The notes beneath the pieces are model-generated. The model made no database searches, had not been told where the DNA came from, and saw only the letters and a program-made list of their open reading frames with translations. A stretch of DNA of 64,000 nt. It comes from CAWARU01 sp963805795 (GTDB lineage Bacteria > Pseudomonadota > Gammaproteobacteria > UBA6186 > Azoamicaceae). The position numbers were made by a program, and so were the translations under genes. Below, piece after piece: positions 8,869-17,300 of the stretch; the first letter of the stretch is position 1, and each line of letters opens with the position of its first letter. The stretch is from positions 186,001-250,000 of the forward strand of contig CAWDVG010000001.1 of the NCBI GenBank assembly GCA_963805795.1. The letters run 5' to 3'.

Positions 8869-8914
8869 ATTCGTAATCAGTAGGTCGGAGGTTCGATTCC
8901 TCTCCTCGGCACCA
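8869..8914 (+). other. Attachment site: 3' fragment of tRNA-Thr(CGT)
   Basis: The sequence from the anticodon loop (TTCGTAA, anticodon CGT at 8872-8874) to the CCA at 8912-8914 fits the 3' half of tRNA-Thr(CGT). The anticodon 3' stem (TCAGT), the T-arm GGAGG-TTCGATT-CCTCT and the acceptor strand CCTCGGC-A-CCA are all readable. The 5' half is missing: the upstream bases do not form an anticodon stem or D-arm. It sits beside the integrase gene, so it is the crossover copy left at the right end. Homologous tRNA-Thr genes (thrW) are well-known phage integration sites. Confidence 0.8.
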
Positions 8915-9021
8915 ATAAAATCAATGGGTTATATATTTTTCCTACGTGTAAAAAATATTGTGTGCTACCGTCGCGCTACCTTTTAACGTCTAAAAACCCT
9001 AGTGCTATATAAAAATAAATA

Positions 9022-9047
9022 GGGTAATATCTATACCGATATTACCC
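9022..9047. promoter_or_regulatory. Perfect 10-bp palindrome before the fic remnant
   Basis: GGGTAATATC and GATATTACCC are perfect inverted arms around a 6-nt spacer (TATACC). They lie about 24 bp before the likely fic start at 9071. The site has no T-tract, which argues against a terminator. Fic proteins of this type end in a winged-helix domain, so an autoregulatory operator is a reasonable reading; this is inference. Confidence 0.5.
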
Positions 9048-9070
9048 CATTTATGGCCTTTAAGGAGTCG

Positions 9071-9638
9071 ATGCACATGCACTCACTTACCTCAGAATAT
9101 TTAAATGGACTCGCATTTACCGCGGAGCAAGTAGGTAGCATTCGCACTATTGGTGAATATCGTGGCAAGCAAATGCTATTTGTTAAACAATCTCCCGATA
9201 CCCTCGCGATTGCTGACATTAATGCTGTTGTACCATTTTGATTATCAAGTTGGCCGCTATATAAGTTTGGAGCGAATTTTTGAGGATAGTAAAGAAAGTT
9301 ATTATGAAACCTTAGAAGAGAGTTCTAGGGGTTGGCATGAGGGGAAACATGATGTTAAACCATGGCTCAATTATTTCTGGGGAGCATTAATCCGCGCATA
9401 TAGGGAGTTTGAGGAAAGGGTAGGAGTTATCACTACTGGCAGAGGTTCAAAGACAGAATTAATTCGTTCGACAATTAACCGTAAAATAGAACCTTTCTCC
9501 ATTAGTGATATTGAATCTGATTGTCCGGGGATTAGTCGTGACATGATCAGGTTGGTTCTAAGACTGATGAAAGACGAAGGATTGATTATCGCAAAAAATA
9601 AAGGACGTGGTGCTCTTTGGCAAAGAGTAATAAAATAA
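9071..9638 (+). pseudogene. Fic-family gene, internal deletion of the catalytic core
   Basis: Two parts of a Fic-family AMPylase are fused out of frame. The 5' part (to 9241) encodes the N-terminal region with LTSEYLNGLAFTAEQ and GEYRGKQMLF. The 3' part, in the next frame from about 9215, encodes the family's C-terminal section: YHFDYQVGRYISLERI, SRGWHEGKHDVKPWL and a winged helix (CPGISRDMIRLVLRLMKDEG). The central Fic domain with the HPFxxGNGR motif, normally about 150 residues, is absent. AAGGAG lies ahead of the ATG at 9071 (an ATG at 9053 is also in frame). The gene cannot make an active enzyme. It lies immediately outside the integrative element. Confidence 0.78.
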
Positions 9639-9658
9639 AATCCTATCCATTTATGCAT

Positions 9659-10171
9659 TCAATATTTTGGCAACACATTGATCAATTTTTTTATTAAAAT
9701 GAAGGCGTATTCATAATCTGGGAATAAAAGCTTACATGCATTAGGGTAACGAAGCGCATGATCTAATTCCCTATTCATTTTATTGAATTTCTCGATGATA
9801 TCCAAATCATTTGTATCAAATAAAAAACCTTCATTAACGCACTTTTCTTTTAATTTTATTAAATTATGATTATATTTATGCCTTATTTCTTCTTGTGGAA
9901 TACCGTTTAAGGATAAAAAACCCTTCATAGCCAATTCTAAACTTTGGCAAATATTATAATAGAAAGGATGAGGGAGCAATAATATATTCTCTGCGTCTTG
10001 AGTTTTCGCGGCAAATGGTTCAATAGTTAACTTAATACATTTTGTATTTTCATCTTTACCAAACTTTTCTAGACCAGCCTTAGCAAAGCAATAAAATGAA
10101 TGAGACATAGTTCTATAAAAGCTTGGGTAAGGTTCCGTGTTTCTCTTATTGTCAATAAGTTCATCTATCAT
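9659..10171 (-). CDS. HEPN-like protein
   Basis: A 170-residue helical protein. The segment HPFYYNICQSLELAMKGFLS followed by GIPQEEIRHKYNHNLIKL resembles the HEPN fold, with an R-x4-H motif (RHKYNH). HEPN proteins are often RNases in toxin-antitoxin or defence modules, frequently paired with a nucleotidyltransferase; no partner gene is adjacent here. The gene is convergent with the broken fic gene (20-nt gap). No strong ribosome-binding site is visible. The fold call is tentative and the function unproved. Confidence 0.55.
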   Translation of the reverse strand: MIDELIDNKRNTEPYPSFYRTMSHSFYCFAKAGLEKFGKDENTKCIKLTIEPFAAKTQDAENILLLPHPFYYNICQSLELAMKGFLSLNGIPQEEIRHKYNHNLIKLKEKCVNEGFLFDTNDLDIIEKFNKMNRELDHALRYPNACKLLFPDYEYAFILIKKLINVLPKY

Positions 10172-10214
10172 ATTGAGCTCTCAAATATGTTGAAATTTTA
10201 GAGAATATCATATG

Positions 10215-10274
10215 CATACCTGGAAACTCTTGACGCATGTCATGGGAAAATTGTTCAATGAGTTTTTCACCCCA
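10215..10274 (-). pseudogene. 60-nt remnant of a second yhcG gene
   Basis: This stretch matches 7221-7280 inside the yhcG gene over 60 nt. The last 40 nt or so, beginning GCATGTCATGGGAAAATTGT, are identical; the first 20 differ at several sites. It has the same orientation, and no further yhcG sequence flanks it on either side. It is a leftover of an older yhcG-carrying element near the same attachment site, or of a recombination event with the present copy. Confidence 0.7.
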
Positions 10275-10481
10275 TGGGCGGGGTTAAATCAGTATACATA
10301 TACCCGATTTATCGCAATCAGTGGGACCGTTGCCAACCCCACGTCTTGAAAAGCGACGAAACTCCGCTAGTTTGTAAGGGAGCTTTGGATCTGACCCACA
10401 ATAGGGTGATTTGAACCCTATTTGTAGTTTTCCAATTGCATTATTCTTAGAGTTTTCCTACGAATATAAAGGAGACTACAT
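10275..10481. other. Intergenic region with a hairpin before the accessory block
   Basis: No gene is visible. A hairpin AATAGGGT-GATTTGA-ACCCTATT lies at 10400-10422, and a nearly identical one follows the regulator gene at 14238-14260, so the two bracket 10.4-14.26 kb. A second weak inverted repeat (GTGGG/CCCAC) is at 10321-10342. AAAGGAG precedes the ATG at 10482. Any promoter for the accessory genes should lie here, but I cannot point to convincing -35/-10 boxes. Confidence 0.4.
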
Positions 10482-11825
10482 ATGTTATCCAGGGTAGAAA
10501 TAGTTAGCCCAATTTCTTCTGATTGGGTAAATTTAGATCAAAATGGGAATTCGGGGCTGTCTACACCCCAAAATGCACAATCGCCAGTAGTCGCGCAAAG
10601 AACAGTAGAAACACAATTGTCTGTCCCTACCCATCAGATAGCAAGTTTAACCATAGCTATATCCCCGAGTGCTTCTATCGCGACTACACCTCTTGCCTCT
10701 GCGCCGGCTAGCCCTGCTGCTATGCAGGCTACAGCTATACCAACCAACGTGGTTGCAGCCCCTACAATATCCTCAACTGCAAACAATACTGCCAGTATTG
10801 CTTTAGGCTCAAGTGGATCCCAGAATCAAACAAATGCTCAAGTAACAGCTAATGTGTTAGCTCAACCGCAGACAAATTCTCAGTTCGAACTGGCTATGAG
10901 AGAAACGGCTGTTAGCTGCGCGAGAAAAATTGCTCTCGAGTTGGCTATGCGAGCAAACGCTACTGCTCAATCTCAGGAAAATTCTCAATCCAATCTGGCA
11001 GAGTTGCGAGAAGCTGTTGCTAGATTTGCAAGAGAAACCTCTCTTGAACAGGTTATGCAAGCAGTTGCTGTTATCAACGCAAGAATAATCAATGAGGATT
11101 TGGGAACAGGAATGTTGATGACAAATCTTTCCTTACCAGTTGTAAGAAGAGTTGCATCTAGCGAAAATGACGATACAGTGTCTGTTTCCTCAGAAATGCC
11201 TGATTATTCTGTATCCAATGCAGGACAAAATCAAACGCTTGTCGCGAGACTCGAATTGCTAAATCGTGAATTGACTTTCAGAGAGGAACAAGCAATAACA
11301 CATGCCAGAGCAGAAAATAATGCAAGGCAAATTGCAGAGCAGAGATTAGAAGTTGAAAGAATACGGAATACAGAATTAACATATGCATGTGCAGAAGAAG
11401 CTAATCAAAGAATTGCAGCAGTTCAGGCGGCAGAAGCTGAAAGAATAAGGCGTGAAACAGCAGAAAGACAAGAAAGAGCAGCACATGAACAAGCAGAACA
11501 AGCAATGCGGGACGCAGCGGCAGCGCGCATTGAACAAAATCGCCAAGCAGCAACAATATTACAGCAACAACAAACAGTCGCTGCAGCTCAGGCTTTGCAA
11601 CAACAACAAGTTATTACTGCGGCTCAAGCTTTGCAACAACTACAGGCTATTGCGGCGGCTCAAGCTTTGCAACAACAGCGAGCAGCTCAAGCGGCGGCTC
11701 AAGAAGCGGCTCAAGTTTTGCAACTACAGCAAGCAGCTCAAGCGGAGGCAGCTCAAGCAGCTGCAGCTGCAGCTACAGCCGCAGCCCAACTAGCTACACA
11801 TCGCTCTAGATATAATATGCATTAA
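10482..11825 (+). CDS. Ala/Gln-rich coiled-coil protein, paralogue 1
   Basis: A 447-residue protein of unknown family. An N-terminal motif SSDWVNLDQNGNSG (about residues 12-26) is shared almost exactly, also at DNA level, with the next gene. Then come an Ala/Ser/Pro/Thr-rich stretch (to about 150), a shared acidic motif SSEMPDYS (about 232), and a long charged coiled coil rich in Arg, Glu, Ala and Gln that ends in repeats of the type AQALQQQQ (about 370-440). It has no signal peptide or membrane segment. AAAGGAG lies before the ATG. The build, low complexity plus coiled coil, resembles secreted effectors of intracellular bacteria; this is inference only. Confidence 0.75.
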   Translation: MLSRVEIVSPISSDWVNLDQNGNSGLSTPQNAQSPVVAQRTVETQLSVPTHQIASLTIAISPSASIATTPLASAPASPAAMQATAIPTNVVAAPTISSTANNTASIALGSSGSQNQTNAQVTANVLAQPQTNSQFELAMRETAVSCARKIALELAMRANATAQSQENSQSNLAELREAVARFARETSLEQVMQAVAVINARIINEDLGTGMLMTNLSLPVVRRVASSENDDTVSVSSEMPDYSVSNAGQNQTLVARLELLNRELTFREEQAITHARAENNARQIAEQRLEVERIRNTELTYACAEEANQRIAAVQAAEAERIRRETAERQERAAHEQAEQAMRDAAAARIEQNRQAATILQQQQTVAAAQALQQQQVITAAQALQQLQAIAAAQALQQQRAAQAAAQEAAQVLQLQQAAQAEAAQAAAAAATAAAQLATHRSRYNMH

Positions 11826-11860
11826 TTTTATCCAAACATTGAGAAATAAGGAGAGTATAT

Positions 11861-13318
11861 ATGATACCTGCAAGATTAATAGCTGACTCACTTTCATCTG
11901 ATTGGGTAAATTTAGATCAAAATGGGAATTCTGGACCATCTTCACCGCAAAATGCACAATCTCCAGTAGCCGCAGCATCCGCTACTCCTTCTGCGCCAGC
12001 AGTTTCTCATTTAGCAACAAATAATACCGCAGCTGCTGCAGCCTCTGCGTCTTTAAACGGGAGTGGATCATCTAGTTTAGAAAACAGAGGGATGTTAAGA
12101 CAGGAATTGACTAGGGTACAGGATCAAATTCGAGATTTAATTAGAGAGGTTGAAAATTATCAACGACAGATACCGATTGCTGCACAAGCATCAGCGCAGA
12201 CAATCAGAATCCGCGTTGCAAGAATAGAGGCATTAGAAGCTCAGCTTACCATAAGGGGCATAGCAATTACGGCAAATACTTTGCCATCTGTACCCTCCTT
12301 AACTATACATCATAATGTTACCGTCTCTCTAAGCCCAAATAGATCAAATCCAAGAGATGAAAGCACTTTGAGACAAGAAATTATGAGAGCCGAGCAACAT
12401 ATTTTAGACTTGAGAGGAGAAGTCGACTATTTGCAACAACAGGCAAATAATGTGGTATGCGCAGACGAACCCTATAATACTCGGATATTGGAACTACAGA
12501 CTTTTATAAATAGAGTCCAAGCACCCACTGCCCAAAGTATATCTGCGCCACAGAATGCTCAGACTGTTCATATTAGTGCAGTAAGTAATACAAGCAGAGC
12601 AAACCAAAATGATTCTGATAGTGATGATACGGCTTCTGTTGCTTCAGAAATGCCTGATTTTCGTGAATCCATTGCAAGACAAACTCAAGAGCTTGTCGGG
12701 GGACTTGAATCTCAAAATCGTGACTCGGTTTTTAGTGCGCAACAAGCAATAGCGCTTGCTGAGCAAAGAAGGCGGGATGAGGAAAGAGAACGGGCTGCAA
12801 GACAAATAGCAGAAGAAAGCCTAGCAACTGAGAGACAAGCAACGGAAGAAGCAAATCGCCAAAGAATTATAGCTGAACAGAGAGCAGAGGCTGAAAGAAT
12901 AAGGCGGGAAGCATCGGAACGTGCGCGTGTTGAGTTGGAAAACGCATTACGACAAGCACATGACCAGCGTGTTCAAAGAGAACGAGAAATAGCAGCCCAG
13001 GAGGCGGCAAGAATCGAGCGTGAAGCACGTGAGCAAGCAGCAGCTATCGCTGCACGTGATGCCGCTATCAAGCAAGAAGCTGCCCGACAAGAAGCCGAAC
13101 GTTTGAAAGCTGCTAAAGAGGCTGAAGAGGAGGCTGCTCGAGTCAGAATTAGAATACTTGGTTTTAACGGTCTTTTAACAGCCTCAAATAAGAAAAATTT
13201 AGATGCTGAGAAACAGGCAAGGGAAGCACGTGAATTACAGCTACAACAGCAAGCAGCAGCTCAAGCTAGCAGAATATTCGGCTATAATGCTCTATTTAGG
13301 CACAAACATAAGGGGTAA
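11861..13318 (+). CDS. Coiled-coil protein, paralogue 2
   Basis: A 485-residue paralogue of the preceding protein, 35 nt downstream. It shares the N-terminal SSDWVNLDQNGNSG block and PQNAQSPV, and a central SDSDDTASVASEMPDF element. Two helical segments (QELTRVQDQIRDLIREVE and the similar QEIMRAEQHILDLRGEVD) repeat in the first half. The C-terminal third is a strongly charged Arg/Glu/Ala coiled coil, interrupted by RILGFNGLLT and ending with the related RIFGYNALFRHKHKG. AAGGAGAG precedes the ATG. No known domain or signal peptide is seen. The pair arose by tandem duplication; the C-termini have diverged. Confidence 0.75.
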   Translation: MIPARLIADSLSSDWVNLDQNGNSGPSSPQNAQSPVAAASATPSAPAVSHLATNNTAAAAASASLNGSGSSSLENRGMLRQELTRVQDQIRDLIREVENYQRQIPIAAQASAQTIRIRVARIEALEAQLTIRGIAITANTLPSVPSLTIHHNVTVSLSPNRSNPRDESTLRQEIMRAEQHILDLRGEVDYLQQQANNVVCADEPYNTRILELQTFINRVQAPTAQSISAPQNAQTVHISAVSNTSRANQNDSDSDDTASVASEMPDFRESIARQTQELVGGLESQNRDSVFSAQQAIALAEQRRRDEERERAARQIAEESLATERQATEEANRQRIIAEQRAEAERIRREASERARVELENALRQAHDQRVQREREIAAQEAARIEREAREQAAAIAARDAAIKQEAARQEAERLKAAKEAEEEAARVRIRILGFNGLLTASNKKNLDAEKQAREARELQLQQQAAAQASRIFGYNALFRHKHKG

Positions 13319-13459
13319 TATTTGAACAGAAATCATTTATCATAGAGAAAGAATATGCATCTTTCTATTTATCAGTTGACTACTATAGGTGGGGTGTGGC
13401 AGAATGCATATACTGATATTAAAATATTAAAACTATGTACCATCATTGTTGGGGGTGCT

Positions 13460-14233
13460 ATGAGAAAAAAGAAAGCTACGCTCGATACTAGCAACGAACT
13501 AGTCGTTCAGAAATGGGGCGAAGGATTCAAATTAATAGAACCTAATAAAACAATTAAGATCAATGAGAAAGAAAAATTTTTAAGAGTTTCTGATTTGTTG
13601 ACTTTACCTGTTAATGTAGCATTTTTAGATACAGATAGTGTTATTCGAAGTGTGAATGAGACGATAGTTAAAGTATGTGGATTTGTTTCTATTAATGATA
13701 CTGTCGGAAAAACTGTACGGGTCGCTGCACAGAAGGAAGCTGCGGATTTTTCAATTCGTCATGATCAAGCGGTATTAAAAACAAAGAGAATGATAGTAGC
13801 AGAAGAAAACTTTGTAAGAAATATAGATGATTTCTATTTTAGAGCGATAACCTGTAAATTCCCTTGGTACGATATGGACAATCAAATCATAGGTATACTG
13901 TGTTTAGCAATAAGCAACGATGTAATTGGCGCTCCTCCCTTTGAACATGCATGGGAATCGATTTTAAGAACCGGATTATTAAATAGAACACCGGAATACA
14001 GCTCACAAAAAATTCTCCCTAGCCTCAATATGCTTGGAACCTGCTTTTCGGAACAACAAGCTAAATGTGTATATTATCTTTTGCATGGAATGCCAGTCAA
14101 AAAAATTGCATCTAAATTGGGTTTAGAGCCCAAGACGGTGATAAATTATTTGGACTATGCCAAAATAAGGATGAATGTCTCTTCTAAAGCGGACTTAATT
14201 GAAAAAGTAATAGATTATTTCAATAATTTATAA
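13460..14233 (+). CDS. PAS domain LuxR-type transcriptional regulator
   Basis: A 257-residue regulator. A PAS-like sensor domain spans about residues 45-150 (LPVNVAFLDTDSVIRSVNETI, then a second strand set ending IIGILCLAISND). A C-terminal LuxR-type helix-turn-helix follows (FSEQQAKCVYYLLHGMPVKKIASKLGLEPKTVINYLDYAKIR in two parts, about 195-240). The ATG at 13460 is chosen because GGGGG lies just upstream; an ATG at 13355 in the same frame would add 35 residues. It follows the two coiled-coil genes in the same direction and ends just before a hairpin, so it may control this accessory block. Signal and targets are unknown. Confidence 0.75.
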   Translation: MRKKKATLDTSNELVVQKWGEGFKLIEPNKTIKINEKEKFLRVSDLLTLPVNVAFLDTDSVIRSVNETIVKVCGFVSINDTVGKTVRVAAQKEAADFSIRHDQAVLKTKRMIVAEENFVRNIDDFYFRAITCKFPWYDMDNQIIGILCLAISNDVIGAPPFEHAWESILRTGLLNRTPEYSSQKILPSLNMLGTCFSEQQAKCVYYLLHGMPVKKIASKLGLEPKTVINYLDYAKIRMNVSSKADLIEKVIDYFNNL

Positions 14234-14237
14234 ATAT

Positions 14238-14264
14238 AATAGGGCGAAATGAACCCTATTTTAT
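14238..14264 (+). terminator. Hairpin after the PAS-LuxR gene, possible terminator
   Basis: AATAGGG-CGAAATGAA-CCCTATT followed by TTA begins 4 nt after the stop codon. The stem is 7 bp and the T-tract is short, so it would be a weak intrinsic terminator. The same hairpin with minor changes lies at 10400-10422, ahead of the coiled-coil genes. Confidence 0.4.
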
Positions 14265-14320
14265 GCTATTCCATTTGAATTATCCTTATGATTTATTTAA
14301 TATGATCGGGATAGGAAAAA

Positions 14321-17300
14321 ATGGGGATACCAAATACATCAGCAAATAATATATTTCATTCTATAGGCGTGTTGAATACAAGGGGGGGAGGTGACTGTGC
14401 TTTTCATGCGATATTAGGGCAACCAAGGGTACAAGGGACAAGTCAACCAGTCGTTGCTTGCGATGATGTACAAGCTGAAAGAAAAAGAGTAGCAGATGCT
14501 GTCAGAACTTGCATTAGAAACGGCAATAGACAAGATCCATTCTTTATTTTAATTAGCGAAGTATTAAGGGATGTGGTAACACATCCTGAAGCACCAGCCA
14601 GTCTTTCTAGAATAAAAGAATATAATGAGCAACGGGTTAGAGAGAGGGGAGAACGCCAAGCAGCTGCAGAACGAGCACTAGAAGCGGGTTTAAGGCAAAA
14701 TAGGGAAATTTTTAATTTTATAGAACAAAATTCTACAGAAACTAATTTTATGGCCAGGTTTCAGGCATGCCTGAATCTATATCAAGGACAATTAAGACAG
14801 AGGATTGCTGCTGACAATCAGTTAAATGCACTTTTTACAGAATATACAGGCGCTAATTCAGATGTTAATTTTTTAGAAGATTACTTATTAAGTACGCCAA
14901 CGGCTGTTGAAGAATATGCCCAATATTTAGAAAGACTTGGAAATTGGCTGCTTTCATCTGAATTAAAAATTATTGCACATGTCAATGAAATAAGTGTCGA
15001 GGTTTACTATGGGGATAATTATCTCGGAACGTTTAATCCGGGTAGAAATCGAACAGTTTTGGTCCGTCATAATGGAAGTAATCATTATGAACGTTTAACT
15101 GAGCAAGTAATATCCAATACATCTGAACACCAATTAAAATCTGCAAGCCTCCCTGTAAAAGCTGTTACTACACCTGTTCCTGTGATCGCTGTTCCGATTT
15201 CTGCGATCTCGGTATCTGTCCCTGCGATCGCTGTACCGATTTCCGCTGTCACTGTACCAGTCCCTACGATTGAACAATTATCCAAGAAAGCAGAAGGATT
15301 ATTAAACAGCCTTTCAACATCGAGTTTGGATCAGGTTCCAAAAAAACAAGTCGCTACTGAAGGAATTGTTGAGGTTAAAGCTAAACATGATAAAAATAAT
15401 AATAGCTTGGTTTTAGAGATTGTGCAATCAGACAGTAAGGAATCCGCAGTTAAGCGGCGGTATGAAAAAACATTGTTTTTAACACCACAAGGCAAGTTAG
15501 ATACTGTCAGGAATAAAACAGTGGCTTCAGAACTTGTGTGTGACATGACACAAGATTCTGCTTTATTAAAAATTCCAGGTGTTGAGGGTAATATTGTTTT
15601 ACAATCTGATGGTTCTTTTGTGCTTGGTAAAATTTCAACTGAAGGCTATTTAAAACTCAGTACACATGGTAATATTGTTACAACAGCTGCCATTGATGCA
15701 GAAAAGCTTAAGTTACACGGTAAAGATATTTCCATACATAAACAAGTAAAAACGCGTGGATTATTAGTATTGCAAGCGGATGGTAAGCTTAATAATCACC
15801 ATATATTACATGCCAAAAATATGGCCATTTCAGGAAAAGGACGTTTCCATAATTTAGGTCTTACAAGAGCTGATCAAAAACTTAGTTTAGGAATAAGTGC
15901 TGTTGATAATTCTGGGACTGTACTTGCAAAGGAAATAGATTCAGATCCTACGCCATTGGTAAATGAATTTAATAATTCTGGTGTTGTGTTAGGCGCAAAG
16001 AGTTTATCAATAGATGCAGGTTCGATCATTAACCAACCGGGGGGCGAATTACTTTCTTCTAATGAGATCATCCTAAAACCACAAATACAATTTAAAAATG
16101 ATGGACAAGTAATTGCCCGGGAGACCCTCGGTATTCAAGGACATCCTGTTGCTTATGGCTCACGAGGAGACATTCCTTTAGATCCAAGATGTCTAGTAAA
16201 TAATAATGGTACTTTTCGTGCTAAAAAAATATCTACGGCTCACTTGTCGGGCTTTCAAAATCAGACTCAAGGCAAAGTATACTGCGAAAATTCAACACTT
16301 CAGAGTAAGAATGAATTTTTAAACTTAGGTTTGTTAGCGGCAACAGAAAAACTTTCTATTAGTACAGACGCATCCATTAAAAATTCCAAAACTGGCAAAA
16401 TTTACTCAAATCAGAGTGTCAAAATATTAGGGCTTGGGGCTTTTGAAAATCAAGGTGAAGTCACAGGGCACCTAAATGTTTCACTAAACACCATTGGCGA
16501 TACACTCAATGATGTTGCTGCCAAAATAACCGGATCAACATTAACGTCTTATGCTCACACGTTCTCAAATAATGGAGATATTTTAACAAAACTGTCTTTA
16601 GGTGTCACCGCACAGTCCGTTTATAATGGCCCAACTGGGAATATGGGTTCTGAGGGGGACGTCAATGTTCAAAGTCATACTACTGTAAATAACTCTGGCA
16701 AACTCTTTGGTCGAAACTTAGAACTACAAGCGGAAACTTTAATAAATAATACAAGCACTAGCCAAATAATTGCCTTTAACGATTTGACCCTTAAAATTAA
16801 AACTCAAATCGATAATGCAGGTTTGATCCTTGTTAACGAAAATTTAAAGGTGGCAACCGAGGTATTGAATAATGCTGAGGGTGCTTATCTTGGGAGTTGT
16901 AAAGCTGCTGATATGAAAGTAACCCATTTAAACAATCAAGGGACTATCGAAGCGGGGTGTTTTCTTTTAAAAGTGATAGTCAACTTGTGCAATAGCCAAG
17001 CTGCGCGGCTGGCAGCCACACAAACTTTAGAAATATTGTCAAAAAGTATACAAAACGAGGGCGGTATAACCAGTGAAGGAACAGCACTTGTAGAAGCAAC
17101 TATAAAATTAACCAATACATTAAAGGGACATATTTCAGCTGAACAATGGCTTAAATTAGTCAGTGTAGGCAGTATCGAAAATGCCGCAAAAATTATCAGT
17201 CGTGGTGATCTGTTAATTAAGGCGGTACAGGAATTTTCTAACTTAGCAGAGGGTAACGTTTTAGGTAGAAATGTTAAAATAGAAACGAATGTTCATCGTA

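Larger units (their letters stand above)
1..8914. mobile_element. Integrative element, right portion, inserted at tRNA-Thr(CGT)
   Basis: The segment contains a P4-type tyrosine integrase next to a 3' tRNA fragment, a Toprim primase, a DUF3987 protein, a small excisionase-like DNA-binding protein and variable cargo. This is the usual make-up of satellite-like or island-type integrative elements. The integrase is read away from the tRNA fragment at 8869-8914. Elements of this kind lie downstream of an intact tRNA, with a copy of its 3' end at the far side. That places the intact tRNA-Thr and the left end beyond position 1. An IS30-family element has inserted secondarily, and the DUF3987 gene carries a stop codon, so the element may no longer be fully functional. 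The left boundary is not visible. Confidence 0.72.

Noticed and set aside
11452..11793. Gln/Lys/Leu-rich plus-strand frame inside the first coiled-coil gene
   Set aside because: It is a frame-shifted reading of the CAA/GCA repeat region; it has no ribosome-binding site of its own.
15085..15285. Minus-strand frame within the toxin gene rich in Thr, Ile and Gly
   Set aside because: It mirrors the VPISA/AVPIS-type repeats of the toxin linker on the coding strand.
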